Below the pieces are notes generated by a model that had not been told where the DNA came from, searched no databases, and worked only from the letters and a program-made list of their open reading frames with translations. A program made the position numbers and the translations under genes. DNA of 64,000 nt from Chitinophagaceae bacterium (GTDB taxonomy: Bacteria > Bacteroidota > Bacteroidia > Chitinophagales > Chitinophagaceae), in assembly GCA_016721725.1 (NCBI GenBank), contig JADKHN010000001.1, positions 1,426,001 to 1,490,000 on the forward strand. The letters are read 5' to 3'. Of the stretch, positions 1 to 7,947 are shown piece by piece (within the stretch, counting starts at the first letter, position 1; each line of letters begins with the position of its first letter).

Positions 1-27
1 ACGGCTTCATGGTATATTTTTTGATCC

Positions 28-594
28 TTACCTGATCTTATGCAGGTAATCATTATTCAGGAATTGCTTCCGGATGTCTTTCAGGTCACGAAGGATACTG
101 GCATCCACCAGTGTTCCGCCTGTCTCCAGCAAGAATCCGCCGATCAGTTCGTTATTCACCGACGTTTCGATCTCATAGGTCCGGTTGTCTGATACGGAGG
201 TCATGATGTTCTTCATGATGGTCTCTTTCATCTGCTCCGAAATGGGTTCAGCCGTGGTGATCTTCACTTTATGGATATTGCGGAGGGCGTTGAACTGGTC
301 GATAAAGGTATTGACGATCTCGGGCAGATTGATCTCACGGGCTTTCTTCACCAGTAATTGGATGAAGGAATTGGTGAGTCCGCACACCCGCGACTCCACC
401 ACAGAACTGATGATCCTTTCCTTGGCGGTAGGCTTGATGATGGGGCTGCTCAGCACTTTCACAAAATCGGGGTTCGACCTGCAGACGCTTTGCAACCATT
501 TCATATCCGCGTATACGGTATCCACCTGCTTCTGTTCTGTTGCCAGGTCCAGCAGGCTTTTCGCGTATCTTCCGGCTAATCTTGGATTGTTCAT
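28..594 (-). CDS. atpH: ATP synthase F1 subunit delta
   Basis: Delta (OSCP-type) subunit of the F1Fo ATP synthase, 188 aa, part of the peripheral stalk linking F1 to the b-subunit dimer at the inner membrane. The N-terminus (NPRLAGRYAKSLLDLA) matches the family's helical domain and the C-terminal part has the usual GGFLLETGGTLVDASIL-type strand region. It is the last gene of atpB-atpE-atpF-atpH, 54 bp after atpF. In many Bacteroidota atpA and atpG follow directly. Here the next start codon (ATG at 10-8, reading M-K-P) is not atpA, which instead lies at 41627 on the other strand. Confidence 0.95.
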   Translation of the reverse strand: MNNPRLAGRYAKSLLDLATEQKQVDTVYADMKWLQSVCRSNPDFVKVLSSPIIKPTAKERIISSVVESRVCGLTNSFIQLLVKKAREINLPEIVNTFIDQFNALRNIHKVKITTAEPISEQMKETIMKNIMTSVSDNRTYEIETSVNNELIGGFLLETGGTLVDASILRDLKDIRKQFLNNDYLHKIR

Positions 595-648
595 AACTAG
601 TGCTGTTAGCTTTTAGCAGTTCCGTCATACCAACGGCTGACCGCTTCT

Positions 649-1143
649 TTAATTAAGTTTTACTTCACTGGACAGGGTTTTGATGTAGTTCTCCTGTTCG
701 GCCCTGTTGCTCAACTCCTTTCGCAACACTTTCTCGCTCACTTCGATCACGAGGTTACCCACCTGGTTCTTGATCTCGGTCAGTGCGGCCATCTTCTGAT
801 GGTTGATGGAAGCCTGTGCGTCGGTGATGATCTTGGCGGCCTGGTTCTTGGCTTCTTCTTTTGCGTCGTTGATCATCTTATCCCTGGTCTCCTTCGCTTC
901 TTTGAGCATGGTCGCCCTTTCTTCACGGGCTTGTGCCAGGATGGCTTCGTTGTCATTCTTCATCTGTGCCATTTCCAGCTTGATCTTCTCAGCGGTTGCC
1001 AGTGAATCAGCGATGGTCTTTTCCCTCTTGGCCAGTCCGCCGATGATGGCGGGCCAGGCGAATTTCTTCAGCAGGAAAAATACAATGAGGAATGCCAGCA
1101 TCGTCCATAAAAGGAGACCTAAGGCCGGTGTAAGTAATTGCAT
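649..1143 (-). CDS. atpF: ATP synthase Fo subunit b
   Basis: Peripheral stalk b subunit, 164 aa. One hydrophobic membrane anchor lies at about residues 5-26, followed by a long charged, Ala-rich helical region (about 35-130) typical of the b-dimer coiled coil. Length fits bacterial b subunits. It sits between atpE and atpH on the same strand, 75 bp after atpE, so it is very probably co-transcribed. No duplicated b' subunit is present. Confidence 0.95.
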   Translation of the reverse strand: MQLLTPALGLLLWTMLAFLIVFFLLKKFAWPAIIGGLAKREKTIADSLATAEKIKLEMAQMKNDNEAILAQAREERATMLKEAKETRDKMINDAKEEAKNQAAKIITDAQASINHQKMAALTEIKNQVGNLVIEVSEKVLRKELSNRAEQENYIKTLSSEVKLN

Positions 1144-1218
1144 ACTAACTATTTTTTTTTAAAATGATTCAGAAAAAATACTGCATCCTCCGTCCTGTAC
1201 TTCGGATGCAGTAAAAGT

Positions 1219-1455
1219 TTACAGTACCATCGCAAGGAAACCGATGATGATCGCGAACAGCGCGGCTCCTTCCACCAGTGCGGCGGTCAGGATCATGTTG
1301 CTGCGGATATCATTGATCGCTTCCGGCTGGCGTGCGATTGATTCCAATGCGCCCTTACCGATCTGTCCGATACCGATACCGGCACCGATGGCTCCGAGGC
1401 CGGCACCGATGGCACCACCTGCATTGGCTAAATCTGCTAATAAAACAAAATTCAT
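1219..1455 (-). CDS. atpE: ATP synthase Fo subunit c
   Basis: Proteolipid c subunit, 78 aa, two transmembrane helices with a polar R42-Q43-P44 loop. The first helix is the Gly/Ala-rich GAGLGAIGAGIGIG packing segment. The ion-binding carboxylate is E62 in a VEGAALFA context. The residue after the glutamate is Gly rather than Ser/Thr, which favours proton over sodium coupling (family knowledge). It lies 35 bp downstream of atpB and before atpF. Confidence 0.95.
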   Translation of the reverse strand: MNFVLLADLANAGGAIGAGLGAIGAGIGIGQIGKGALESIARQPEAINDIRSNMILTAALVEGAALFAIIIGFLAMVL

Positions 1456-1490
1456 AATTGTGAATTTATATTGGTTAAAAAAATACTTGT

Positions 1491-2648
1491 TTAGTGGGCC
1501 GAAGCGTGTTCAGCATCATGTCCGCCCTCAAAAGCCTGGCCGATGAATACGGCCGTTAAGATCGTAAAGATGAATGCCTGTAAAAAAGCCACCAGCACTT
1601 CAATGAAATAAATGAATACCGTGAACGCGATCGAGAAGGGTGCGAATCCCCAGCCCGCGTACTGATTCAGGGCGCCCATGATGAAGATCAGGGAGATCAA
1701 GCAGATGATCAGGATATGACCCGCCACCATATTGGCGAACAACCTGATCATGAGCGCGAAGGGCTTGGTGAAGATGCCCAGGATCTCGACCGGCACCAGG
1801 ATCACTTTTACCCAGCCCGGAACACCCGGAGGGTTGATGATGTGCATCCAGTAATGTTTGTTGCTGCTGAACAGGATCACCACAAAGGAGATGATGGACA
1901 ATACGAATGTGAAAGCGATATTACCGGTCACATTGGCCGTACCGGGGATCAGTCCAACGATATTGTTGATCAGGATGAACATGAAAACCGTCAGCAAGTA
2001 GGGCAGGTATTGATTGCTCTTCGCGCCCAGGTTGGGTTTGGCCACTTCGTCATTGACGAAGTTGACGATGGTCTCCATGGTATTCTGCATGCCCTTTGGC
2101 GCGGTGGTAACCCCTTCACCCCTTCCATAACGCCTGGCCACCCTGATGAGGATGAAGACGAGCAGGAACAGGGCCAGGAACATCTGCACCACATTACGGG
2201 TCAATGAAATATCATAGACTTTAACGGAATTGTCGATCTCGCCGTTTTCGGTGACCGCAACGATCTGTCCGGCGGAATATTTCTTCTTGTCCAGTCCCAT
2301 TTCCGCGATCTTATGATCGGTGAGGATGCCATAACCCTTGTAATTCTCGTGTCCGTGATGAAAAGCGGAAGACATGAAAGTGGTGAAACCCCTTTGCGGA
2401 GAATATAAGATGACGGGTAGGGGGATGGTGGCATGGTGCTCTTCTCCATTACCATCTTTATAAGACAGGAAATGGAATTCATGGGCATCCATGATATGCC
2501 CGAATATCACCTCATTGGCATCAAACAGCTTTTTCTTGGCCGGGGGTTCCGCTCCGTGATTTTCCTGGGCGGAAAGGGGGTTCGAAAAAAGGACCAGGAC
2601 CAGGCTAAAAGCCGCTACCAGTATAGATTTGATGCAGTTAGATGCCAT
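1491..2648 (-). CDS. atpB: ATP synthase Fo subunit a (long, signal-peptide type)
   Basis: Subunit a of Fo, 385 aa, forming the proton half-channels beside the c ring. The C-terminal two thirds carry the membrane helices and the essential arginine in the motif MIRLFANMVAGH. The N-terminus has a signal peptide (about residues 1-28, ending LSAQ) and a roughly 100-residue His-rich extracytoplasmic extension containing FHHGHENY. This makes it longer than the about 270 aa of E. coli; such extensions are common in Bacteroidota. It is the first gene of the atp cluster, preceded by a TATCTTTG -7 element at 2669-2676. Confidence 0.95.
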   Translation of the reverse strand: MASNCIKSILVAAFSLVLVLFSNPLSAQENHGAEPPAKKKLFDANEVIFGHIMDAHEFHFLSYKDGNGEEHHATIPLPVILYSPQRGFTTFMSSAFHHGHENYKGYGILTDHKIAEMGLDKKKYSAGQIVAVTENGEIDNSVKVYDISLTRNVVQMFLALFLLVFILIRVARRYGRGEGVTTAPKGMQNTMETIVNFVNDEVAKPNLGAKSNQYLPYLLTVFMFILINNIVGLIPGTANVTGNIAFTFVLSIISFVVILFSSNKHYWMHIINPPGVPGWVKVILVPVEILGIFTKPFALMIRLFANMVAGHILIICLISLIFIMGALNQYAGWGFAPFSIAFTVFIYFIEVLVAFLQAFIFTILTAVFIGQAFEGGHDAEHASAH

Positions 2649-2668
2649 ATTTATCTGCTAATTTGGCG

Positions 2669-2676
2669 CAAAGATA
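2669..2676 (-). promoter_or_regulatory. Predicted -7 element for atpBEFH
   Basis: On the minus strand this reads TATCTTTG, an exact match to the Bacteroidota -7 consensus TAnnTTTG, 20 bp upstream of the atpB ATG. No clear -33 TTTG was found at the usual distance. Confidence 0.55.
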
Positions 2677-2744
2677 AGGCGGGAGGGGGGAAATCCGAAA
2701 TTAGGGCCTGAAAAACCAGGAAATTTCTTTGTTCAGAAGCGTTT

Positions 2745-4547
2745 TCAGGCCGGATCGGACTGGTTTTGAAACTGCATCTGGTGTAACTGGTGGTAAAAGC
2801 CTTGTTTTTCAAGCAGTTCGTCATGGGTACCCATTTCCCGGATCTCACCCCGGTCGAGCACCATGATCCGGGAAGCTTTCCGGATCGTACTGAGGCGATG
2901 GGCGATCACGATGGAAGTACGGCCGGCAATGAGCTTTTCAATGGCCTGCTGGATCAGGTTCTCGCTTTCCGTATCCACCGATGAGGTCGCTTCATCGAGA
3001 ATGAGGATGGAGGGATCATATAATAAGGCCCTGACGAAAGACAATAATTGCCGCTGTCCCAGCGAAAGGGTGGCCCCCCGTTCCATGACATTATAATCAT
3101 AGTCACCGGGCAACCGCATGATAAAGTCATGGATGCCGATCAGTTTCGCGGCCCTGATCACTTCCTCTTTTTTGATATCGGGATTGCGCAGGGTGACATT
3201 ATCCATGACCGAACCGCTGAAGAGAAAGACATCCTGCAATACCACGGCAATCTTACCGCGCAGGTAATCGAGCCGGTAGTCTTCAATGGCGATGCCATCA
3301 ATACAAATAGAGCCTTTATTGACAGGGTATAAGCGGTTAAGCAGACTGATGATGGAGGATTTCCCGCTTCCGGTATGCCCGACAATGGCCAGGGTCTCAC
3401 CGGGATTGATCGAAAAACTGATGTCTTTGAGTACATATTTGTCTTCCAGGTAGGCGAACCAGACCTGTTTGAATTCCACTTTGCCGGGCATGGTTACCGG
3501 GGCGAGGGTACCTGTATCCAGCATGGAATCTTCATTATCCAGTACTTTGAATACCCGCTCACTGGCGATCATGCCCATCTGCAATACATTGAATTTATCC
3601 GCGATCACCCGGAGCGGCCTGAACAGCAGGTTGAGGCAAAGGATAAAGGCCGTGGTGACACCGGCGATCTTTTCGGCTTGTAAAGGATGAACCACATCGC
3701 GGGCGGCCCACCAAACCAGGAGCCCGATCGAAAGGGCCATCACCAGTTCCACCACGGGGAAAAAGACCGAATAGGCGAATATGGCCTTGATGTTGGCATT
3801 GCGGTGTTCCTTATTGATCTTATTGAACTTCCCGAACTCCCGCTTCTCCGCGGCAAAGGCCTGAACCACGCTCATGCCGGTGATGTGTTCCTGCACAAAA
3901 GCGTTCAGACTGGCGACGGCATTGCGGACGCGGATAAAGGATTTATTGACGCTCTCTTTGAAGAAATAAGTGGCCACGATCAGGAAGGGAAAAGGCGCCA
4001 GGCATACGAGGGTGAGTGTCCAGTCGGTGTAGAACATGTAGGTCAGTACCGAAATGATCGAAAGCAGGTCGGCAATGATGGGAATGAGCCCGTCGCTGAA
4101 AATATCGTTGATCGATTCGATATCATTCACGGTTCTTGTGGTCAGTGTTCCGATCGGTGTTTTGTCGAACTGCGACAGGTTGAGATTGAGGATCTTCTGA
4201 TAAGTACTCACCCGAAGGTCCTTTACCACGCTTTGTCCCAGGGAAGCGGTCTGAAAAGTGAAGAAGAAACGGCAGGCGGTTTCAACCAGCAATAAGAAGA
4301 TCTGGATGATGGTGATCTCGATGATGAACCCTCCCGGCGTGTCCAAAAAACGGGCGATGCCTTCTCCCTTGATCCCGCTGTTGATGGTGAGCTGGATCAG
4401 CATCGGGCGGATGGGGGCCATCACGGCCAGGAGAACAGAAAGCAGAAGGGATAGATAGAATTTGCTTTTATAGGGTGCGGCGAACTGGAATACCCGGCGC
4501 AGAAGGGTGAAGTTGAATACTTTTTTTCTGCCGGTTTTTTCGCTCAT
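2745..4547 (-). CDS. ABC transporter, fused permease and ATPase (exporter type)
   Basis: Half-size ABC exporter of 600 aa. Residues about 20-320 form the six-helix ABC membrane domain. The nucleotide-binding domain has Walker A GHTGSGKSS (390-398), signature LSLGQ (495-499), Walker B ILILDEA with D518/E519 and the H-loop His550. It probably works as a homo- or heterodimer exporting lipid, drug or peptide; the substrate cannot be read from sequence. The start was set at the ATG at 4547 (MSEKTGRKK), preceded by TATCTTTG. A longer open frame to 4694 only translates the intergenic heptamer repeat and is rejected. It lies 96 bp upstream of atpB, on the same strand. Confidence 0.9.
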   Translation of the reverse strand: MSEKTGRKKVFNFTLLRRVFQFAAPYKSKFYLSLLLSVLLAVMAPIRPMLIQLTINSGIKGEGIARFLDTPGGFIIEITIIQIFLLLVETACRFFFTFQTASLGQSVVKDLRVSTYQKILNLNLSQFDKTPIGTLTTRTVNDIESINDIFSDGLIPIIADLLSIISVLTYMFYTDWTLTLVCLAPFPFLIVATYFFKESVNKSFIRVRNAVASLNAFVQEHITGMSVVQAFAAEKREFGKFNKINKEHRNANIKAIFAYSVFFPVVELVMALSIGLLVWWAARDVVHPLQAEKIAGVTTAFILCLNLLFRPLRVIADKFNVLQMGMIASERVFKVLDNEDSMLDTGTLAPVTMPGKVEFKQVWFAYLEDKYVLKDISFSINPGETLAIVGHTGSGKSSIISLLNRLYPVNKGSICIDGIAIEDYRLDYLRGKIAVVLQDVFLFSGSVMDNVTLRNPDIKKEEVIRAAKLIGIHDFIMRLPGDYDYNVMERGATLSLGQRQLLSFVRALLYDPSILILDEATSSVDTESENLIQQAIEKLIAGRTSIVIAHRLSTIRKASRIMVLDRGEIREMGTHDELLEKQGFYHQLHQMQFQNQSDPA

Positions 4548-4551
4548 TGAG

Positions 4552-4559
4552 CAAAGATA
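4552..4559 (-). promoter_or_regulatory. Predicted -7 element for the ABC exporter
   Basis: Minus-strand TATCTTTG, an exact TAnnTTTG match, only 4 bp before the ATG at 4547. This implies a leaderless or nearly leaderless mRNA and supports that start over the longer frame. Confidence 0.55.
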
Positions 4560-4631
4560 AATTGTTTGGGGTAAGTGGTTTGGTGTTGAGCTTTCATTTT
4601 GAAGGATCTTTATCTGAAGTCTGTTACGATA

Positions 4632-4712
4632 CCTCCAACCTCCAACCTCCAACCTCCAACCTCCAACCTCCAACCTCCAACCTCCAACCTCCAACCTCCA
4701 ACCTCCAACCTC
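4632..4712. repeat. Heptamer tandem repeat (CCTCCAA)n, 11 copies
   Basis: Eleven perfect head-to-tail copies of CCTCCAA plus a partial CCTC. The partial copy shares its last two bases with the TGA stop (4711-4713, minus strand) of the caspase-like gene, so the array starts exactly at that gene's 3' end. The other strand reads TTGGAGG. The same unit recurs at 63626. Confidence 0.97.
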
Positions 4713-6858
4713 ATTCCTTCTCCGTCAGCTTATTATACGCCTTGATAAAGATCGCTCCCAGGTTCTTATAGGGCGGGATATAATCCTGCCAGCTGTCACG
4801 GGTTGCTTTATCGGCTCCGGCAAACTGTTTGGTCAGGGTGCTCCACATCGTTTTCCAGACCAGGGGCTTCCCGTCTAGCAAGGTCTGGTGCAGGTAATTG
4901 ACAATGGGTTTGTTGATATCGCCACGTCCGATCTCCTTGGTGGAAATGATATGAGCGTCGGGGGATGCGTAAAGGATATCACTCAGGTTCTTGTATCCAC
5001 CGCAGGAGCCCAGCAATACGATGCCAGCATCATAGGGCATTCGTTTCAGGGTCCTGGGCAGCCAGTAACTATGCCCCCGGTGAACGACAATACTGGGGCG
5101 CAGGTCGTTCTGTTGCAGGTATTTATTGAGGTGCAACTGGGCTGAATCATCCAGGTTGCTGTCGTTATCCAGGGGCCGGTTAGCGAAGATCCAGATCTTC
5201 TTTCCGCGCAGCGACCGGATCTCCACCCACTCGGGTTTCATGTTCACCGACCAGTCCTTCCGGGAAAAGGAATTCACAAAACCACTGAAAACACCGATAC
5301 CGTCCTGATCACCGTAAAAGAAAACCTGTTCAATGATGCGCCCGCTGTCATCGGCCAGGTTAGCCGGTTCAACACTGTAGATGGTACGCAGTCCCATTTC
5401 GCGGAACACATCCGTCTTGCTGTTGCTGCTGTCGGCCGATCGGAATATCTTTTTCAGTAAACCATAAATGAGTTTGCCCCGTTTGTTGTTATTCTGGATG
5501 CAGCTTTTTTCATTCTCCTCCACATTGAAGAGGATATTCTGCATCAGTTTTTTATCGGTGATGCTGCCATAGGCATCCGCCACATCCACGGCGTCTTCGA
5601 GGTTGCCGGTGTTGTCGAGATTGGCCACAAAGGCCTTCATCACCAGCTGGGAGCGGCTGGCCGGCATGGCCCTCAGGAATTCATCCAGTTTGTTGAAATT
5701 GGCCGCCATCTTGATGAATTTCTTGAAGTAGTCGAACTGAACCAGCAGCAACAAGGAATCGGTCCTCGGGTTCCTGCCCAGCCTTTGCATCATCCGGGCG
5801 AAGCTGTATTTGTAGCTGCTGGTATAGATATCCGTTTCGCCCATCACCATCATGTAATACAGGTCAATGGAAGAAAGCGGTTCCACCGGCCGCATCCTGA
5901 CATTCTCCGGTTTTTCGTGCAATTCATTGATGGGATTGATGAAATGCTGCAGGGCCTTTTTTTGCAGCATCTCGCGCAGACCATTGGCGCCGAACTGGGC
6001 GATGGGAGTGTCCCTGGCCGGCGAGATCATGCGTTTGTAATAACTGATCTCGGTCTGCACCAGCAATTTGAAATAACCCACACTGTCGTATCCCGCATCT
6101 CCTTCACCCAAATATTTGCCGATGTCCTCCATGGTCTGACGGCCATTCAGGATATCATCCAGGAAAGGGAAATATAAAAGCGCGTTGGGGGAATTGCTGA
6201 GCCTGACAATGGTGCTGATCAGCGGATGCGTATTGCGGCGGACCAGTTTGCCCAGCGTAGAATTGACGGATTGCGAGACGGAATAGATCGCGGTTGGATT
6301 GCGGCGGCCGGATAATACAACCAGGCTGTCGGCAAAAGGTTCATCGGCATAGGGTTCGATGTGTTGCATGATCCTGTCGGGATAAGCCTTGCAGAATTTC
6401 AGGAAGAGGATCATCTTGCTTTCCTTCCAGCCGGTATTTTCTTTAAATAGGTCTACGAGGATCTTGCCGGACTCATAACTGAACGCATCGATCATGGGCG
6501 CCATGCTGAGGCTGTCGATGGTGAGGTTCATGGCTTTCTCAAAACCATTGACCAGGATGGGCGCATAAGCGGGGTTCAATTGCTTCGATTTCCATCCCGT
6601 CCGGTATGACCTGACCAGGTTGGTGAGATAAGAGAGATACTTCACTTTTTCGGCCTGTCCCGGTATCTTTTTATTCAGTTCGATCGAATCGGCCAGTTCA
6701 TCCACCCGTTTCATCATCATTTCGGTAACGGCCGTATTGATCTCTTCGTTACCCGTCACTTTCAGTTTCTTGTCTGATCTCCCATCTGCCCGATCCAATA
6801 TTTTTTGCTCCTCCCGGATGCGGTCGTGGAACAACTGCCGGCCAATGGGGACCACCAC
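4711..6858 (-). CDS. Secreted protein with C-terminal caspase-like His/Cys dyad
   Basis: Open frame of 715 aa from a GTG. No family was recognised for the long helical N-terminal 500 residues. Near the C-terminus, VVHRGHSYW (H593/H596) is followed by LLGSCGG (C619). This is the strand-His, strand-Cys arrangement of clan CD peptidases (caspase, gingipain, CHAT), so a proteolytic role is plausible but inferred. The GTG is probably not the true start. Upstream in frame the sequence encodes a signal-peptide-like CLLFQSAHALASAD with no usual start codon. An ATG at 6926-6924 in another frame would join it if the A7 run at 6905-6911 had one more base. The stop abuts the heptamer array. Confidence 0.7.
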   Translation of the reverse strand: MVVPIGRQLFHDRIREEQKILDRADGRSDKKLKVTGNEEINTAVTEMMMKRVDELADSIELNKKIPGQAEKVKYLSYLTNLVRSYRTGWKSKQLNPAYAPILVNGFEKAMNLTIDSLSMAPMIDAFSYESGKILVDLFKENTGWKESKMILFLKFCKAYPDRIMQHIEPYADEPFADSLVVLSGRRNPTAIYSVSQSVNSTLGKLVRRNTHPLISTIVRLSNSPNALLYFPFLDDILNGRQTMEDIGKYLGEGDAGYDSVGYFKLLVQTEISYYKRMISPARDTPIAQFGANGLREMLQKKALQHFINPINELHEKPENVRMRPVEPLSSIDLYYMMVMGETDIYTSSYKYSFARMMQRLGRNPRTDSLLLLVQFDYFKKFIKMAANFNKLDEFLRAMPASRSQLVMKAFVANLDNTGNLEDAVDVADAYGSITDKKLMQNILFNVEENEKSCIQNNNKRGKLIYGLLKKIFRSADSSNSKTDVFREMGLRTIYSVEPANLADDSGRIIEQVFFYGDQDGIGVFSGFVNSFSRKDWSVNMKPEWVEIRSLRGKKIWIFANRPLDNDSNLDDSAQLHLNKYLQQNDLRPSIVVHRGHSYWLPRTLKRMPYDAGIVLLGSCGGYKNLSDILYASPDAHIISTKEIGRGDINKPIVNYLHQTLLDGKPLVWKTMWSTLTKQFAGADKATRDSWQDYIPPYKNLGAIFIKAYNKLTEKE

Positions 6859-6904
6859 CGTATCCGCACTGGCCAGGGCATGGGCCGATTGGAAAAGGAG
6901 GCAG

Positions 6905-6911
6905 AAAAAAA
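6905..6911. other. Homopolymer A7 at a probable frame break in the caspase-like gene
   Basis: From ATG 6926-6924 (minus) the reading is MIRSLFF, then leaves frame in the T7 tract. With T8 it would read MIRSLFFFCLLFQSAHALA, a complete signal peptide running into the 715-residue frame. The site may be a sequencing indel or a slippage switch. Confidence 0.6.
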
Positions 6912-7000
6912 TAAGGATCTGATCATATAAAGGGTTCGGTTACAAATATCCTAAAAAAATACCGGGCGGGCCTTTTTTGGGACTTAAAGCCGGTTCCGGC

Positions 7001-7017
7001 TTAACAATTTGATAATA
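7001..7017 (+). promoter_or_regulatory. Predicted Pho box upstream of the PhoB-like regulator
   Basis: Half-sites TTAACA (7001) and ATAATA (7012), 11 bp apart, separated by ATTTG. The block resembles the stronger sites at 10393, 14808 and 17889. It lies 42 bp before the -7 element of the response regulator gene and would fit autoregulation. It is the weakest of the four because only two half-sites are visible. Confidence 0.45.
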
Positions 7018-7059
7018 CAAATCGAAGCCGGTCGAATAGGGCTGATTAAAGGTAAAGAC

Positions 7060-7067
7060 TACTTTTG
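7060..7067 (+). promoter_or_regulatory. Predicted -7 element for the PhoB-like regulator
   Basis: TACTTTTG, an exact TAnnTTTG match, 6 bp before the ATG at 7074. A leaderless transcript is likely. No good -33 TTTG is visible, which fits activator dependence. Confidence 0.55.
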
Positions 7068-7073
7068 CAGCGT

Positions 7074-7757
7074 ATGAGCAATCCCGGGCCTGTTAAAAAA
7101 ATATTAATTGCAGACGATGAGCCGGATATCCTGGAGATCATTCAATACAACCTTAGTTCGGAAGGCTACCAGGTGATCACCGCCAGGAATGGAAATGAGG
7201 CCATTGATATGGCCAGGAAACACCAGCCCGACCTGGTCATACTTGACGTCATGATGCCCGGGAAGAACGGCATTGAAGTTTGCCGACTCCTGCGCCTTCA
7301 ACCCGCTTTCAAAGACACCCTGATCATTTTCCTTTCCGCCATCAATGATGAGGTCACGGAGATCAGTGGCCTGGAGACCGGCGCCGATGATTATCTCACC
7401 AAGCCGATCAGTCCGAAAATATTGCTCAGCAAGGTGAATGCCCTGTTCAGGAGACTGAACAAACCGGAAACGGGGATATTAGAGATCGGGGACCTGAAGA
7501 TCGACCGGGAGAAATACATGATCAATTATAAGGGGGTGGACATTGTCCTGGCCCGTAAAGAATTTGAACTCCTCGCCTTGCTGGCCTCTAAACCCGGCAA
7601 GGTCTATCTGCGCAACGAAATACTCAACCAGGTATGGGGCACCGAAGTGATCGTGGGCGACCGTACCATTGATGTCCACATTCGAAAGATCCGCCAGAAA
7701 CTCGGCCTCGACTGCATCACTACGGTGAAGGGGGTGGGGTATAAATTTGAGCTGTGA
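7074..7757 (+). CDS. PhoB/OmpR-family response regulator
   Basis: Two-component response regulator, 227 aa from the ATG at 7074; an in-frame TTG at 7065 overlaps the -7 element and was rejected. The receiver domain has acidic pocket D14/D15, phospho-acceptor D58 in LVILDVMMPG and the switch Lys in LTKPISP. The C-terminal winged helix (about 130-227) is of OmpR/PhoB type and ends VGYKFEL. A PhoR-like kinase follows 190 bp downstream. With Pho-box-like repeats and phosphate genes nearby, a PhoB role is the best reading. The stop codon is followed after one base by a 12-copy heptamer array. Confidence 0.88.
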   Translation: MSNPGPVKKILIADDEPDILEIIQYNLSSEGYQVITARNGNEAIDMARKHQPDLVILDVMMPGKNGIEVCRLLRLQPAFKDTLIIFLSAINDEVTEISGLETGADDYLTKPISPKILLSKVNALFRRLNKPETGILEIGDLKIDREKYMINYKGVDIVLARKEFELLALLASKPGKVYLRNEILNQVWGTEVIVGDRTIDVHIRKIRQKLGLDCITTVKGVGYKFEL

Positions 7758-7758
7758 G

Positions 7759-7847
7759 GGCAGTTGGCAGTTGGCAGTTGGCAGTTGGCAGTTGGCAGTT
7801 GGCAGTTGGCAGTTGGCAGTTGGCAGTTGGCAGTTGGCAGTTGGCAG
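7759..7847. repeat. Heptamer tandem repeat (GGCAGTT)n, 12 copies
   Basis: Twelve perfect copies of GGCAGTT (7759-7842) plus partial GGCAG, starting one base after the response regulator TGA. The other strand reads AACTGCC. It lies in the spacer between the regulator and kinase genes, where copy-number change could alter mRNA structure or spacing without touching protein sequence. Confidence 0.97.
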
Positions 7848-7906
7848 GAAAGGTGTATCAATGTAAGATAGCGTAACTTGCCTTTAGTTTAGTTTATCAG
7901 GCAGCA

Positions 7907-7941
7907 AAACTGCAAACGGTGAACTGTAAACTGCAAACTTT
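7907..7941. repeat. Degenerate heptamer repeat upstream of the kinase gene
   Basis: Five heptads in register: AAACTGC, AAACGGT, GAACTGT, AAACTGC, AAACTTT. The block ends 6 bp before the ATG of the histidine kinase. It belongs to the same AAC-starting heptamer family as the neighbouring 12-copy array. Confidence 0.75.
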
Positions 7942-7947
7942 TTTGCC

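Noticed and set aside
1..10. Possible start of the next minus-strand gene (M-K-P)
   Set aside because: Only three codons are inside the window; it cannot be identified.
4548..4694. N-terminal extension of the ABC exporter with repeated EVGGWRL
   Set aside because: It is only the translation of the heptamer array; the ATG at 4547 with a -7 element gives the normal family start.
4632..7847. Heptamer arrays as CRISPR or as minisatellite-coded peptides
   Set aside because: Units are 7 bp with no spacers, and the arrays lie outside genes on both sides.
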